The notes under the pieces are model-generated. The model saw only the letters and a list, made by a program, of their open reading frames with translations. It did not search any database and had not been told where the DNA came from. Below are positions 55,088 through 64,000 of a DNA stretch of 64,000 nucleotides, piece after piece; positions within the stretch are counted from its first letter, which is position 1; every line of letters starts with the position of its first letter. The translations under genes were made by a program, and so were the position numbers. Origin of the DNA: Tetmemena sp. SeJ-2015 (Eukaryota > Ciliophora > Spirotrichea > Sporadotrichida > Oxytrichidae); contig JAJKFJ010021401.1 of assembly GCA_027382625.1 (NCBI GenBank), forward strand, positions 1 to 64,000, written 5' to 3'.

Positions 55088-55822
55088 TCAATTAAACTTT
55101 ATCTTCCATTTATGAATATTAAAATATTTGAAAGGAATAAGGCGATCTAATTTAAGATTAAGAGTTTTATATGAGTCTAAATTCACAAATTATAATTATT
55201 TTAAGAATTTTATTGCGAAACTCCCACTTGATTATATTAGTTAGAGTTTTAGAGTTTTCTATTCTGCAAAGCCGCAGCAAAAGTATTCATCCCAGTGCTT
55301 TAAGGTAGTGGATTCTAAGACTGTTAGCTATAGTTATATGTCAAATTTAATTTTAATTACCAATATTTAATTATAGTTGGTTGACTATTGTTACACTGGT
55401 CTTTGCTGTTGAGATTAAGGAGAGAGAAGAAAATTATTGAGGAGTTAGGATTACGAGTCACTTGGCAAACTTGATAAATGGCCAGAGAGTTAGGAAAGGT
55501 TTTACCTTTATTAACCTGAGTTACTTGTAGATTAGGGCTAATTAGAAATTTAGGAGTGATGGTGAGAGTTTTGCTGGTTTAACATTTGCTGCTCTTAAAA
55601 ATAAATATTATCTTGGATGTACTCCTACGCAAGCTCCTCTACTTAATGTGGAATTTACATGTCAAATTAAGCACTTGCTATCACTTTCATGTTCTGAAGA
55701 TGTAGATCACCATCATATTTAATTACTGGAACGCAATAAGAGTAGTTACTCAAAAAATTTTATAATTCGATTAGCATAACTAAAGAATTTAACATTAAAG
55801 CTTAATAGAAGTAGATTGACAT
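55088..55822 (-). CDS. Q/N/S-rich frame, possibly tail of the TRIM-like gene
   Basis: Minus strand is free of TGA for over 700 bases and reads MSIYFYQALMLNSLVMLIE, then EELAQEYIQDNIYFQEQQM, NQQNSHHHSQISNQPQSTS and LLNNFLLSPQSQQQRPVQQ, ending at a TGA at 55088-55090. The TGA at 55823-55825 separates it from the RING/B-box gene with no gap, so an unseen IES at that point could make them one gene. A plus-strand frame over the same bases looks fair but lacks the Q/S bias. Confidence 0.45.
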
Positions 55823-57316
55823 TCAGTTTTTGTAAAGACTCTCTTCTTCAGAAGATTCTATCGTGCTTGAAGTACTTAATTTTGAACTTGCAAAATCTTT
55901 TCTTAAACTTGGTCTTGTGATTTGTTAATTTCCTAACTGTGGCCGGGCCTAAAGCTTTTAGGAGTATTATCTTTTCCATCTCTTTTAAAATTAAAATTTA
56001 TTTATAGAATCAACGAAGTCAGAGTTAATTGAAATTTTGGATCTCGCTGCATCAAACTCTTTGACTTTGCAATTGATTTCTATCTCAAACAGTTTAATGG
56101 GAAATTGCTCTTTAAGTTTGCAGTCTTCGAGCTCAATTTTGTCCTAAACAAGTTAATTGATAAGATTGGACTTTTGAATGTGAATATTTTGAATGAGTTC
56201 TTTTTCCTTTTGCTCTAAGAGATACTTAATAGTTTGCGTCCTTTATCTCGTTAGTTATTCAGACTTATGTGCATCTTGCTCTGCTTAAAGCATGAGGGCC
56301 CTTATTTGAGTAATGGAAGTGTCTGTCTTGCTTCTCCCGTCATTGATTTTGTCCAGAGTCTTTCTATAGCCTCCAACCTATTCAAAATTATTAAAGATCT
56401 GCAGCGTCTCTAATCAACATTTAAAAGAGGGAGTAACTTACTTTAACACTCTCACATAATATCATATAATGCACTTGCTGCACATTAAAGTATTGCATGT
56501 TAAGCAGTATCTCTCGTATTCAGAATTTGCATGCTCTCGACAAAGATGACTATTGCTCATTGATCTCATATCGTCTTCCAATAAAAATTGTTGAGCCAAA
56601 GCTTGCTATTATTTCTTATCATTCGGTACAATCTAAACTTCAAATTTTTAACAATCTCCTCAAGCTTTATGTATTTATTACCTTATGTTTTTGAAATGAG
56701 CCGCAAGAGTGCAGCAATTACGAACACTACTCACATAATGCTGTTCCTAGAGAGCCGCATTCATAGCAAACTAGCTTTGCTTTGGCTTTTTCACATCTTT
56801 CGCAGTTAGTTTTATTGAAGGGTGAGTCTTCTTCTCCTAACTCGTTGGCAATAAGTTTTTCTTCGGCATTAATTTGAGGTAAAGATATAAGTAGTTATAA
56901 ATTTCGTTGACTCCGTTGCTTGAGGTTTTGGAGTTAGGATTATTAGAATTGAGTATAACCTCCTTTATGTAAGAATCAACGACTTGGTTAATAGGCCATC
57001 TTAGCATTTCTTTAATGGGATGCATTGCAGTACAACCAGGGCACTCGTAGAGTAGTTCCTTAGGCGCCTGCCCATTTGACTTTGAAGCCTGAATTTGCAT
57101 TAATTACTGCTTCTTCTTCAGAGGCATAGTGAGTAGCTCTTTTGCCTTTCTTTTCATACAAGGCTTACAAATCATCCTAAGACAGCAAGTCATCGGAACT
57201 GGCTGTACTGGGCATCCGTTCTGGCATTCAAGACAGCAAAGATTAAACATAGGGTTGTGTGAGAGATCAGAGCTAACACCACCCTATAAATCCAAAGTAG
57301 CTGTTGGGAGCGACAT
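55823..57316 (-). CDS. TRIM-like RING and B-box protein
   Basis: Probable E3 ubiquitin ligase. ATG at 57316 (MSLPTATLDLQGGVSSDL), TGA at 55823-55825. A RING-like finger comes first: FNLCCLECQNGCPVQPVPM, TCCLRMICKPCMKRK, then YECPGCTAMHPIKEMLRWP with the final Cys pair. B-box 1 is NCERCEKAKAKLVCYECG followed by LCEQCSQLLHSCGSFQKHK. After an intron B-box 2 reads HLCREHANSEYERYCLTC, then NTLMCSKCII. A coiled coil follows (GYRKTLDKINDGRSKTDTS, LLEQKEKELIQNIHIQKSN), then a Ser/Lys-rich end (RKDFASSKLSTSSTIESSE). Zinc-ligand order matches RING-B1-B2-coiled coil of TRIM proteins. Confidence 0.8.
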
Positions 57317-57417
57317 TAAAAACTTGATGTCTTTCTTCTATTATAAATTCAATTGTCATTACAGATTTTATCGATATAGACTCAATTCAATATCTTTCTT
57401 TACTTCAAGATGATAGC

Positions 57418-60400
57418 ATGTTTACAAATAAACTATAGCCGATAAACACTCCTGATTTTTCAATATCTATTGACCTAGATATAAAAAAGACGACTGATAA
57501 GATAGAAGCAGATGATTAGATTTTTATAAGAAAATTATACCTTCATCATAAACCAAGGTTTCCAGAGTAGTTTGGAGCGGACATGGGTTACATCGTAATA
57601 CTCTTGAGTGTCTAATTGATTTAGTCTTCTTACAACGGAGCAGGAATATTCTTGTTCAAGGATGGAAGTGACAAGAAATGGAAAATTGCAGTTAAGCAGA
57701 ACAATGGGAGAGCAGATATCACTTACAAAGATATAGTGTCTTCACTAGGTAATCTCTCATTAAATAGCAGATGATTAGCATGGTCTTGCCATTTGGTACC
57801 TTCATAAACTGACATTTATATCCAATATTGAGCATACATTTATTGAGTTTTGATAACAAAATAAATGAAATTATGAGCTTTAGAAGTGAGAAAGGGGATA
57901 AATTATAATTTATTGCTTGCAGTCATAATGGAACATAGCTTTCTCAATATTTTGAGCACTACTCCAATCCAAGCAACTTACAACACAGCCGCTAAATAAA
58001 AGCAAAGCAAGTCTCCTGATTTGTTAATTCGATAAGTAGCAATATTTTGTTAATTTTAAGGAACTAATACAAAGATTAAGCATCTGACTGCTCAAAAATA
58101 CTTGGACTCATCTTAAAACATAAACTAAGGAAATCAAACCACAGCCAATATTAAAAACTTAAAAGCTGTGGGTATCCATACCACAACCAGTCGGGGCTAA
58201 GTTGGACAAGGATTACCATAAATAAACTCACATGAAAACTCTGGATATGGAATAATAGGTAACTGAAACAACTCTTTAGTGGACTATGCTAGTAATAACC
58301 AGCCTAATTTTCCATTTTTATAATAATCTTGGGAGGCAGGACTAATCTTAGATTCATGCATAGCAGGCTATTTAGAATATTAAAAATAGCAGGCAACTAA
58401 AAAATCTCTCCACAGGTAGAGATATTAATAGACTCAAGCTGAGAAATGACATTTATTAGATTTCTTAACATAGCGCAGTAGCTGATACCAAAAGAAATAA
58501 CAATACCCTTATTGGAGGTGTAATTTAATTTAAATTTCAGATATATGTTGTATCTAAATTTGCAATAATCCAATCGCTAACCACAAGTCTGCAAAAGTCA
58601 ATTAAAGAATAGTAAATTTGCAAAATGATTCCTTCTTAAGCCCTTTAAAAGTAGCACCTTAAGGAATCTATAGGTAATTAAATCCTATATAGCCAACTTA
58701 AATAATAGTTGAGTAGAGTAAAATAGAAACATTTAATGCTGAAAAGGAAAGTATTCCCGAAGATGATACTTCTCCAATTTAAAAACTTGCAACTCATTAC
58801 CCCTTAACTAACTTAAATATCCTTGCTAAGCCACAGTTAGTCAGAAAAAGAACTGTAATTAAGCATAGTAGCATCGAGATGTATGAGGATGCGCGAGATT
58901 AATCTCATATTTCTAACTACGAAAAGAAATTAGAGAATGCTAATATGCCTGGACTGTAACTGTTCAAAGAATAGATGTCCTCTAATAGCTAGAGTGAATT
59001 TGACAACAGCAGCATTGCTGATAGGAATCGAAGAAATTCTTCGATCAGGCACTAAAGTATAAAATCTGGTGAAGACAATTACTTCTTCCCCGATGTCAAT
59101 TAAAAGAACACTGAGAGATATAATATTAACTTTGGTTAAGATATCAAAAGTTTTATTCAGCAGCCAATCATCAAGCAGAACAGAAACTTTTAATTTCAAA
59201 ACTTGAACAGCAATTTCATCAATCAGATCAATAACGGATAGAACTCACCTATTCTTAGCATGATAAACAACGACGATTCTCTTGTGATCAATAAATCAAA
59301 CCATGATTCTCATCAAGCAAATTTGACTACGAATGTGAGCTTAGCTTCTTAGAATTTATATGAGAATAGGAGTCCACATATCCTGAAATATAACGTGATA
59401 AATAGGAAAGACATCCCTGTTTTTAATCATCAATCTAAATTCTCTGCTAATCTTAATCAAGAAGCCCAATTCAATATGTCGATCAATTAGAGTAGTAATA
59501 TGAGCAATGAAAGCTAAACTTCTCCTTCGCTTCAAGCTACGAGAACAGCTCTTCTTAAACTCAAAGAAAGCACTGGCAATATGGGAATTAATGAGTATGG
59601 AAATTAAAATCCAAATGTCAGCTTATAGATGGGCTAGAACTCATCTAATAGCAGCTAGCCAAATTACTCCAATTTCAATCACACTCTTAATAAAGATATT
59701 GCTAATCAAAATTAGCTTGTCTAACAGCAGATGCTCCCAAACTCATTGAAAATTTTAGAAAAGTACAAGTTCAAAATGCCATAAAACAAATAACTGCAAT
59801 AGTATATGGACACTTAAAAAATTTAAAAGCCATAGCAACCTATTTAACAGGTGATTAATTATTTTACAGCAGTAGTTGAACGCTTCTCCAAATATAAGGA
59901 GAAATCTCAATAAGAGTATAGTAGAAATGAGCTCCATTGCTTCCTTTTTGGACGAAACTTTGTCCAAACTCAAAAGCCGAAAACCAAATTAGAGAAACCT
60001 GAAGCCTCTAGACAATCAAGTCTTGCTGAGATTTTAGCAGTAACTAGCAAATTAAATGAGAAATTTCTAAAATAAGAACCGTGATGCCTCTCCTGACGAT
60101 CATAATGCTTCCAGCGATTAATTAAGTACTCTTAATGCTAGCAAGGTTTTGGACCTAAATAATGATATTAACTTTGAGGAACTTAATCAAGAGGATAGAT
60201 TTTATCTTATACAGCAACTAGAAAATATCCAGTAGAATATCCGATATCAACTTTCATTCATTTTATGTTACTAGATGGATCCCCATACGTGTTTCAAGAT
60301 TTTGAAGATGGAGATGAATAGCTGTCAGATGGATTTTTAGATGGAGGTGAGTCTTAATCTTTCTCTCCTTTGAAAGATTTTGAAGGTGATTCTCTAGTGG

Positions 60401-61299
60401 AAAGTAATATCTCTTAGAAACTAAACCACAGAGGAGATAACTAACAGCAGAAGCGTGTGTTAGAAATAATTTAGGACGAAGAAGATGAAGAAGATAAGGA
60501 GTCTGTGGTTCAGTTTGGGAACGGACAGGATATTCATAAGCTGATGCTTTCTAATGAAACTTTTGAACTAAAGTCGCCTCTTTAGAAGAAGATGAAGTTT
60601 TTGGATGCCTAAGAAAATACTCTGATGCCTTAAAACATTCAATCATAGGGACAACTTAGGATGCTGATGAAGAATAACAAAGTAAATCAGTCAATGACCT
60701 TGGTTGATGTCAATGACGATGGAGATGAAATTATTCTGGAGGATCTCAACAACTCAGGGCCTCAATAGTCAAGCAAATACAACATACTAGATGGACGAGA
60801 CACAAACACGTCTCCGCTCTAGAAGGACATGGTTTAATTCAAAAATACAATTAATGAGGGCCCTGAAGATCTAAGAAGTAGAAACAATCAGCTCAATATA
60901 TATGCAGACACTCGCATATCCAAAGGTCTTAACCCTAAAGATAGAATTCTTAAGCAGTAAAACCATAATAGCCAGTACTTACTAGTCACTGATGAAAATG
61001 ATAGTATGCACAAGAAGCCAGCTAAAAAGAAGATATCTGGATTGAATATCCACTATGCAATTGGAAGAATCTCACCACAAGGCCAGAGGAATGCAAATCT
61101 TTTTGGAAGAACAATATCTGAAGAGTAAGAGTCCCAAGTCCTATTTCAGAGTAAAAATTTAAATACCTATGAAAAGAGTCCTCGAATTTCAAGGATATAA
61201 TCTAATATGAACCACTTATATTACTTAAAAATTATATACAAATTATATTTATAAATAATATAAAAACTACAATAGTAAGATGATGTTAAAATTTAATGA
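57418..61299 (+). CDS. Large S/N/Q-rich protein, unknown
   Basis: ATG at 57418 (MFTNKLQPINTPDFSISID), TGA at 61297-61299. The N-terminal third looks folded (FGADMGYIVILLSVQLIQS, YNGAGIFLFKDGSDKKWKI, then DKLQFIACSHNGTQLSQYF) but I cannot name the domain. The rest is low-complexity: MYEDARDQSHISNYEKKLE, NNGQNSPILSMINNDDS, NSSNSSQPNYSNFNHTLN, and an acidic end (QDEEDEEDKESVVQFGNGQ, VDVNDDGDEIILEDLNNSG). Frame changes near 57760, 58020, 58260 (a possible 21-nt GTAACTG...TTTAG mini-intron), 58450, 58560 and 60250 imply further introns or IESs, so the exon map is incomplete. Its stop lies 76 bp before the first actin segment. Confidence 0.55.
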
Positions 61300-61374
61300 T
61301 AATTTGATCTATCAAGCATATATTTTCCATTTCAAAAATGAACATTCAATCTTCCTCTTAGATATGAAGGTATA

Positions 61375-61866
61375 GGAGTCGTCAAGGCTGGTTTCTCAGG
61401 CGAAGATGCTCCCAGAGCTGTGTTCCCTTCCATCATCGGAAGACCCAAGAACGTCAGCGCTTTGATCGGAGTTGACTCCGCTTCTGAGTACATCGGAGAC
61501 GAGGCCCAACAAAAGAGAGGAGTCCTCAAGATCTTCTACCCCATCGAGCACGGTATCATCAAGGATTGGGAAGACATGGAGAAGATCTGGAACCACACCT
61601 TCTACGTTGAACTCAGAGTCCAGCCCGATGAGCACCCCGTCCTCCTCACTGAGGCTCCCCTCAACCCCAAGACCAACAGAGAAAAGATGACCCAGATCAT
61701 GTTCGAGACCTTCAATGTTCCCGCTCTCTACGTCGCCATCCAGGCCGTCCTCTCCCTCTACTCCGCTGGTAGAACCACCGGTATCGTTTGCGATGCTGGT
61801 GATGGTGTCACCCACACCGTCCCCATCTATGAGGGTTTCTCCATCCCCCACGCCGTCTCAAGAATC
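61375..61866 (+). CDS. Actin, second segment (scrambled germline locus)
   Basis: Encodes about residues 15-179 of actin: [78 protein letters not shown]. It begins with pointer GGAGTCGTCAAG (61375-61386), which it shares with the inverted first segment at 62904-62915, and ends with AATC (61863-61866). High GC and strong codon bias compared with neighbours fit a highly expressed gene. It is placed before the segment that carries the start codon, so no working actin can be read from this strand without rearrangement. Confidence 0.95.
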
Positions 61867-61894
61867 TCATTTTATTACTAACTTAATATGGAGT
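61867..61894. other. Nonscrambled actin IES (28 bp), pointer AATC
   Basis: AATC at 61863-61866 and 61895-61898. Removal restores [12 protein letters not shown], the invariant actin sequence. Confidence 0.95.
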
Positions 61895-62341
61895 AATCCA
61901 GCTTGCCGGTAGAGACTTGACCACTTTCATGGCCAAGCTCCTGACTGAGAAGGGCTACGTGTTCACTTCCTCCGCTGAGATGGAAATCGTCAGAGACATC
62001 AAGGAAAAGCTTTGCTTCGTCGCTTTGGACTACGAAGCTGCCATGAAGCAGTCCTACGAGAGCACCACCTTCGAGAAGAACTACGAGCTTCCCGACGGTA
62101 GAGTCATCACCATTGGTAACGCTAGATTCAGATGCCCTGAGTATCTCTTCAAGCCCCTCGAGATGAACGGAAAGGAACTCGACTCCATCCAATCACTCAC
62201 CTACAACTCCATCCAGGAGTGCGATGTCGATGTCAGAAGAGACCTCTACCAAAACATCATCCTCTCCGGAGGTACCACCATGTACGAGGGTATCGGTGAG
62301 AGACTCCTCAAGGAAATTGAGGCCAGAGCTCCCAAGTCCAT
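61895..62341 (+). CDS. Actin, third segment
   Basis: Encodes [18 protein letters not shown] through [19 protein letters not shown] to the codons for APKS. It ends with pointer CCCAAGTCCAT (62331-62341), whose partner starts the small segment at 62616, not the segment that follows here. About 149 codons, no introns. Confidence 0.95.
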
Positions 62342-62355
62342 AATAGAATATAGCA
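62342..62355. other. 14-bp spacer between actin segments 3 and 5
   Basis: AT-rich AATAGAATATAGCA separates two segments that are not consecutive in the protein. It is an IES of the scrambled type, with different pointers on its two sides. Confidence 0.85.
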
Positions 62356-62490
62356 AGCCCCGACAGAAGATTCGCCGTCTGGAGAGGAGGTTCCACCCTC
62401 ACTTCTCTGTCCACTTTCGCCAGCATGTGGATCACCAAGGAAGACTACGACGAGAACGGAGCAAGCATCGTCCACAGAAAGTGCCTCTGA
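62356..62490 (+). CDS. Actin, fifth (last) segment
   Basis: Starts with pointer AGCCC (62356-62360) and encodes [34 protein letters not shown] and the C-terminal VHRKCL then TGA at 62488-62490. Read directly from segment 3 the frame would be wrong and about 10 residues would be missing. Confidence 0.95.
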   Translation, partial: SPDRRFAVWRGGSTLTSLSTFASMWITKEDYDENGASIVHRKCL

Positions 62491-62615
62491 GCCCAAAACT
62501 CTATCCCTCTATTTGTACAGCTGTTCTGATTACATTATAAAGCTTCATCATTTACTAGCTCATTTTATTGAAACAATTAAATATCTCTCTCCTATTGAAA
62601 AATAAATGGTTTTCA
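62491..62615. other. 3' flank and spacer between actin segments 5 and 4
   Basis: Begins with the actin 3' untranslated region, then AT-rich sequence. The end of the 3' segment (future telomere addition site) cannot be placed by eye. Confidence 0.6.
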
Positions 62616-62650
62616 CCCAAGTCCATCAACGTGAAGGTTATTGCCAGCCC
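62616..62650 (+). CDS. Actin, fourth segment (35 bp, displaced)
   Basis: CCCAAGTCCAT (62616-62626) to AGCCC (62646-62650). It encodes the missing SINVKVIASP of actin and carries exactly the two pointers needed to bridge segment 3 and segment 5. It lies downstream of the actin stop codon in this orientation. Confidence 0.93.
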
Positions 62651-62903
62651 GAAGATAGTAATCGAGAGGTCAAAACTCTAGAAAGATATTGTTTAGTTTA
62701 TGAAACGCTAATACAAGGGGTGCAGGATGAGGATGTCCGTAGCCTCTGCTTCCTTTTAACTCTGATGACTCGCCTTTGGGTTGAATATTATAGTTAGGTT
62801 GAATGAGAACTTAGGATATGTGTTCCCTTTGACTGCATCTCACTAATTTATTAAGCATTTCCCCTATTTTATTTTATTTGACTCCTTTTAATTAAATTGT
62901 TAG
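62651..62903. other. Spacer between actin segment 4 and inverted segment 1
   Basis: About 250 bp with no matching actin sequence. Short frames in it (for example from 62606) are chance extensions of segment 4. Confidence 0.7.
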
Positions 62904-62954
62904 CTTGACGACTCCGGAACCATTATCAACAACCACAGTTTGTTTGTCTGCCAT
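62904..62954 (-). CDS. Actin, first segment (inverted)
   Basis: On the minus strand ATG at 62954 gives MADKQTVVVDNGSGVVK, the actin N-terminus, ending in pointer GGAGTCGTCAAG (62904-62915 as complement). Orientation is opposite to all other actin segments, so assembly needs an inversion. The 5' untranslated part extends towards 63000. Confidence 0.95.
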
Positions 62955-63300
62955 GTGTAGTAAGCTTATAAAACATAGTGTGCTAATTGATTCTGAGGAA
63001 ATAGAATAAATGAAAGATAGAGGATTTGCGGGGCGAAGTAGTGAGATTGTGATATTAATTATATTAGAGTGGGTGGGAAAGAGAAGCAAGTTTAATGCTA
63101 CTTTAATAGATATAGCGCCAAAGATACAACCTTTAATAATATTAAATCTTTCTACTACTTACTACACATTGAAGCCAATTACATATTCATTCCCTTTTGG
63201 TTGAGGCCAGGTTGAATGAATATTTTTATCATCACCAAGCAAATTTTAAATTAAACTTACGACCAAAAAATATATAAATTGATAACTTAAAGTCTATAAA
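62955..63300. other. 5' flank of actin and divergent intergenic region
   Basis: Holds the upstream region of the inverted first actin segment and the 3' flank of the membrane-protein gene. No TATA-like element or telomere site could be assigned with confidence. Confidence 0.4.
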
Positions 63301-64000
63301 TCAGAATTGAGAGTCATCTGACTTTGTGATTTTCTTGATTTTATTATTGAGGACTAAGGCTGCCTTATTATACATCGGCACTAAAACCATGTCTTCTAAA
63401 GTGCAGCTGATTAATAGAGTCACACTTGAGCCAATCAAGAAATTGTTAAAGCTCTCTGAAGATAAATTTATGCTCTTATTTAAATTATCAGCGAGTTAAG
63501 CTATAAAGGCAGACTGAGCAACCAGAAGAATTAAGTGGAAGGCAAACAGGACGTCCTTTATTGCTGTGCCATTGTTTACTATTCCTTGGAACTGTCGGAA
63601 TAGTATCATAAACAGCAGCAGAATTACATACGAGGCCATTATGAGCGTAGAAAGTTGTTCAACCTACAAAGATATTTAAAAGCTAGAGAATGACTTACAT
63701 ATGAAGCTATTATCATAGCAATGGTGAACGATAATATGAACAGATTGCACAAAATTTCTTTCTCAAGAACTATTTGGAATATACTGTAATCAGGGTTGAA
63801 TACAAAAAAGAAGATGTATATCTTGCTTAGCTTCAGAGTTTTATAATTTTGCATTTTCTTTGAGAGACTTCTTCTTTCTTCTTGCTTTGATTAATATCAG
63901 ATTAAGTTGGCTCAGTTTGGTTGCTTGTTTAATTCTAAGGTTAGAGTTGAGTATTAGGATTTGCATTTTTGTTAGGTGTAAGAGTGTCATCATATACCAT
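63301..64000 (-). CDS. Multi-pass membrane protein, unknown
   Basis: Minus strand; an ATG at the window edge (64000) gives MVYDDTLTPNKNANPNTQL, a Q/N/T-rich start, but the gene could extend beyond the window. After a small frame change near 63870 come hydrophobic spans: KIYIFFFVFNPDYSIF, NLFILSFTIAMIIAS, then, after a GTAAGTC...TTGTAG intron near 63665-63700, IMASYVILLLFMILFRQF, LFAFHLILLVAQSAFIAQL and FLIGSSVTLLISC. It ends with a basic tail and TGA at 63301-63303. Five or so membrane spans; family not recognised. Confidence 0.55.

Noticed and set aside
55440..55740. Plus-strand gene reading GVRITSHLANLINGQRVRKG
   Set aside because: The minus strand is open for over 700 bases and has the Q/S composition of local gene tails; both cannot be coding and the minus strand fits its neighbours.
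61396..62438. Long antisense frames over actin
   Set aside because: They arise from the strong codon bias of actin on the other strand and have no independent support.
1..64000. Macronuclear (somatic) multi-gene chromosome
   Set aside because: Actin is scrambled with an inversion and many genes are broken by pointer-flanked inserts, so this must be germline DNA.
1..64000. tRNA, rRNA, CRISPR, bacterial operon features
   Set aside because: Looked for but none recognised; gene structure is plainly eukaryotic with introns.

Overview
The window reads as germline (micronuclear) DNA of a spirotrich ciliate, most likely a stichotrich or close relative; the genus cannot be settled from the sequence. 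Genes carry in-frame TAA and TAG where glutamine is expected and end at TGA. Introns are mostly short GT...AG introns of about 30-110 nt. Many coding regions are cut by short AT-rich inserts bounded by small direct repeats. Removing insert plus one repeat copy restores the reading frame, as expected for internal eliminated sequences (IESs) and pointers. No C4A4/G4T4 telomeres occur although about 30 genes lie end to end, so this is not a set of somatic nanochromosomes. The decisive case is actin at 61.4-63.0 kb: five pieces out of order, the first inverted, with matching pointers at every junction.

Layout. 0.3-2.7 kb: leucine-rich-repeat protein (-). 2.9-5.9 kb: major vault protein (-). 6.0-7.8 kb: Q-rich protein (+). 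8.0-14 kb: an S/Q-rich protein gene (+) interrupted by a 4,046-bp IES that holds a 4-kb element with 133-bp terminal inverted repeats. 14.2-15.1 kb: membrane protein (-). 15.2-17.6 kb: Q-rich protein (+). 17.7-20.2 kb: calpain-type protease (-). 20.3-21.8 kb: two small unknowns (-). 21.9-29.4 kb: lectin-like fragment, FN3/TRIM-like protein, F-box-like protein and a Q/N-rich protein (+). 29.8-31.3 kb: FHA-domain protein and a small MGGN protein (-). 31.4-35.3 kb: small unknown and a DHHC palmitoyltransferase (+). 35.5-37.7 kb: DONSON replication protein (+). 37.8-40.8 kb: REXO4-like exonuclease (+). 40.8-42.8 kb: C2H2/LRR protein (-). 42.8-43.6 kb: coiled-coil protein (+). 44.4-48.6 kb: CK1-like kinase with a polyglutamine tail (+). 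49.2-54.4 kb: two convergent SANT-FYRN-FYRC paralogs. 54.6-57.3 kb: unknowns and a RING/B-box TRIM-like protein (-). 57.4-61.3 kb: S/N/Q-rich protein (+). 61.4-63.0 kb: scrambled actin. 63.3-64.0 kb: membrane protein (-).

The genes do not form a pathway; neighbours are unrelated and in mixed orientation, as expected for a germline locus later cut into separate gene-sized molecules. What unites the window is genome rearrangement. I could place about twenty IESs by a pointer plus frame test. They fall into a tiny class (17-53 bp, often carrying the TGA or frameshift that would kill the gene) and a large class (126-474 bp and one 4 kb transposon-like IES). Many gene ends, introns and junctions remain approximate because they were deduced by eye.
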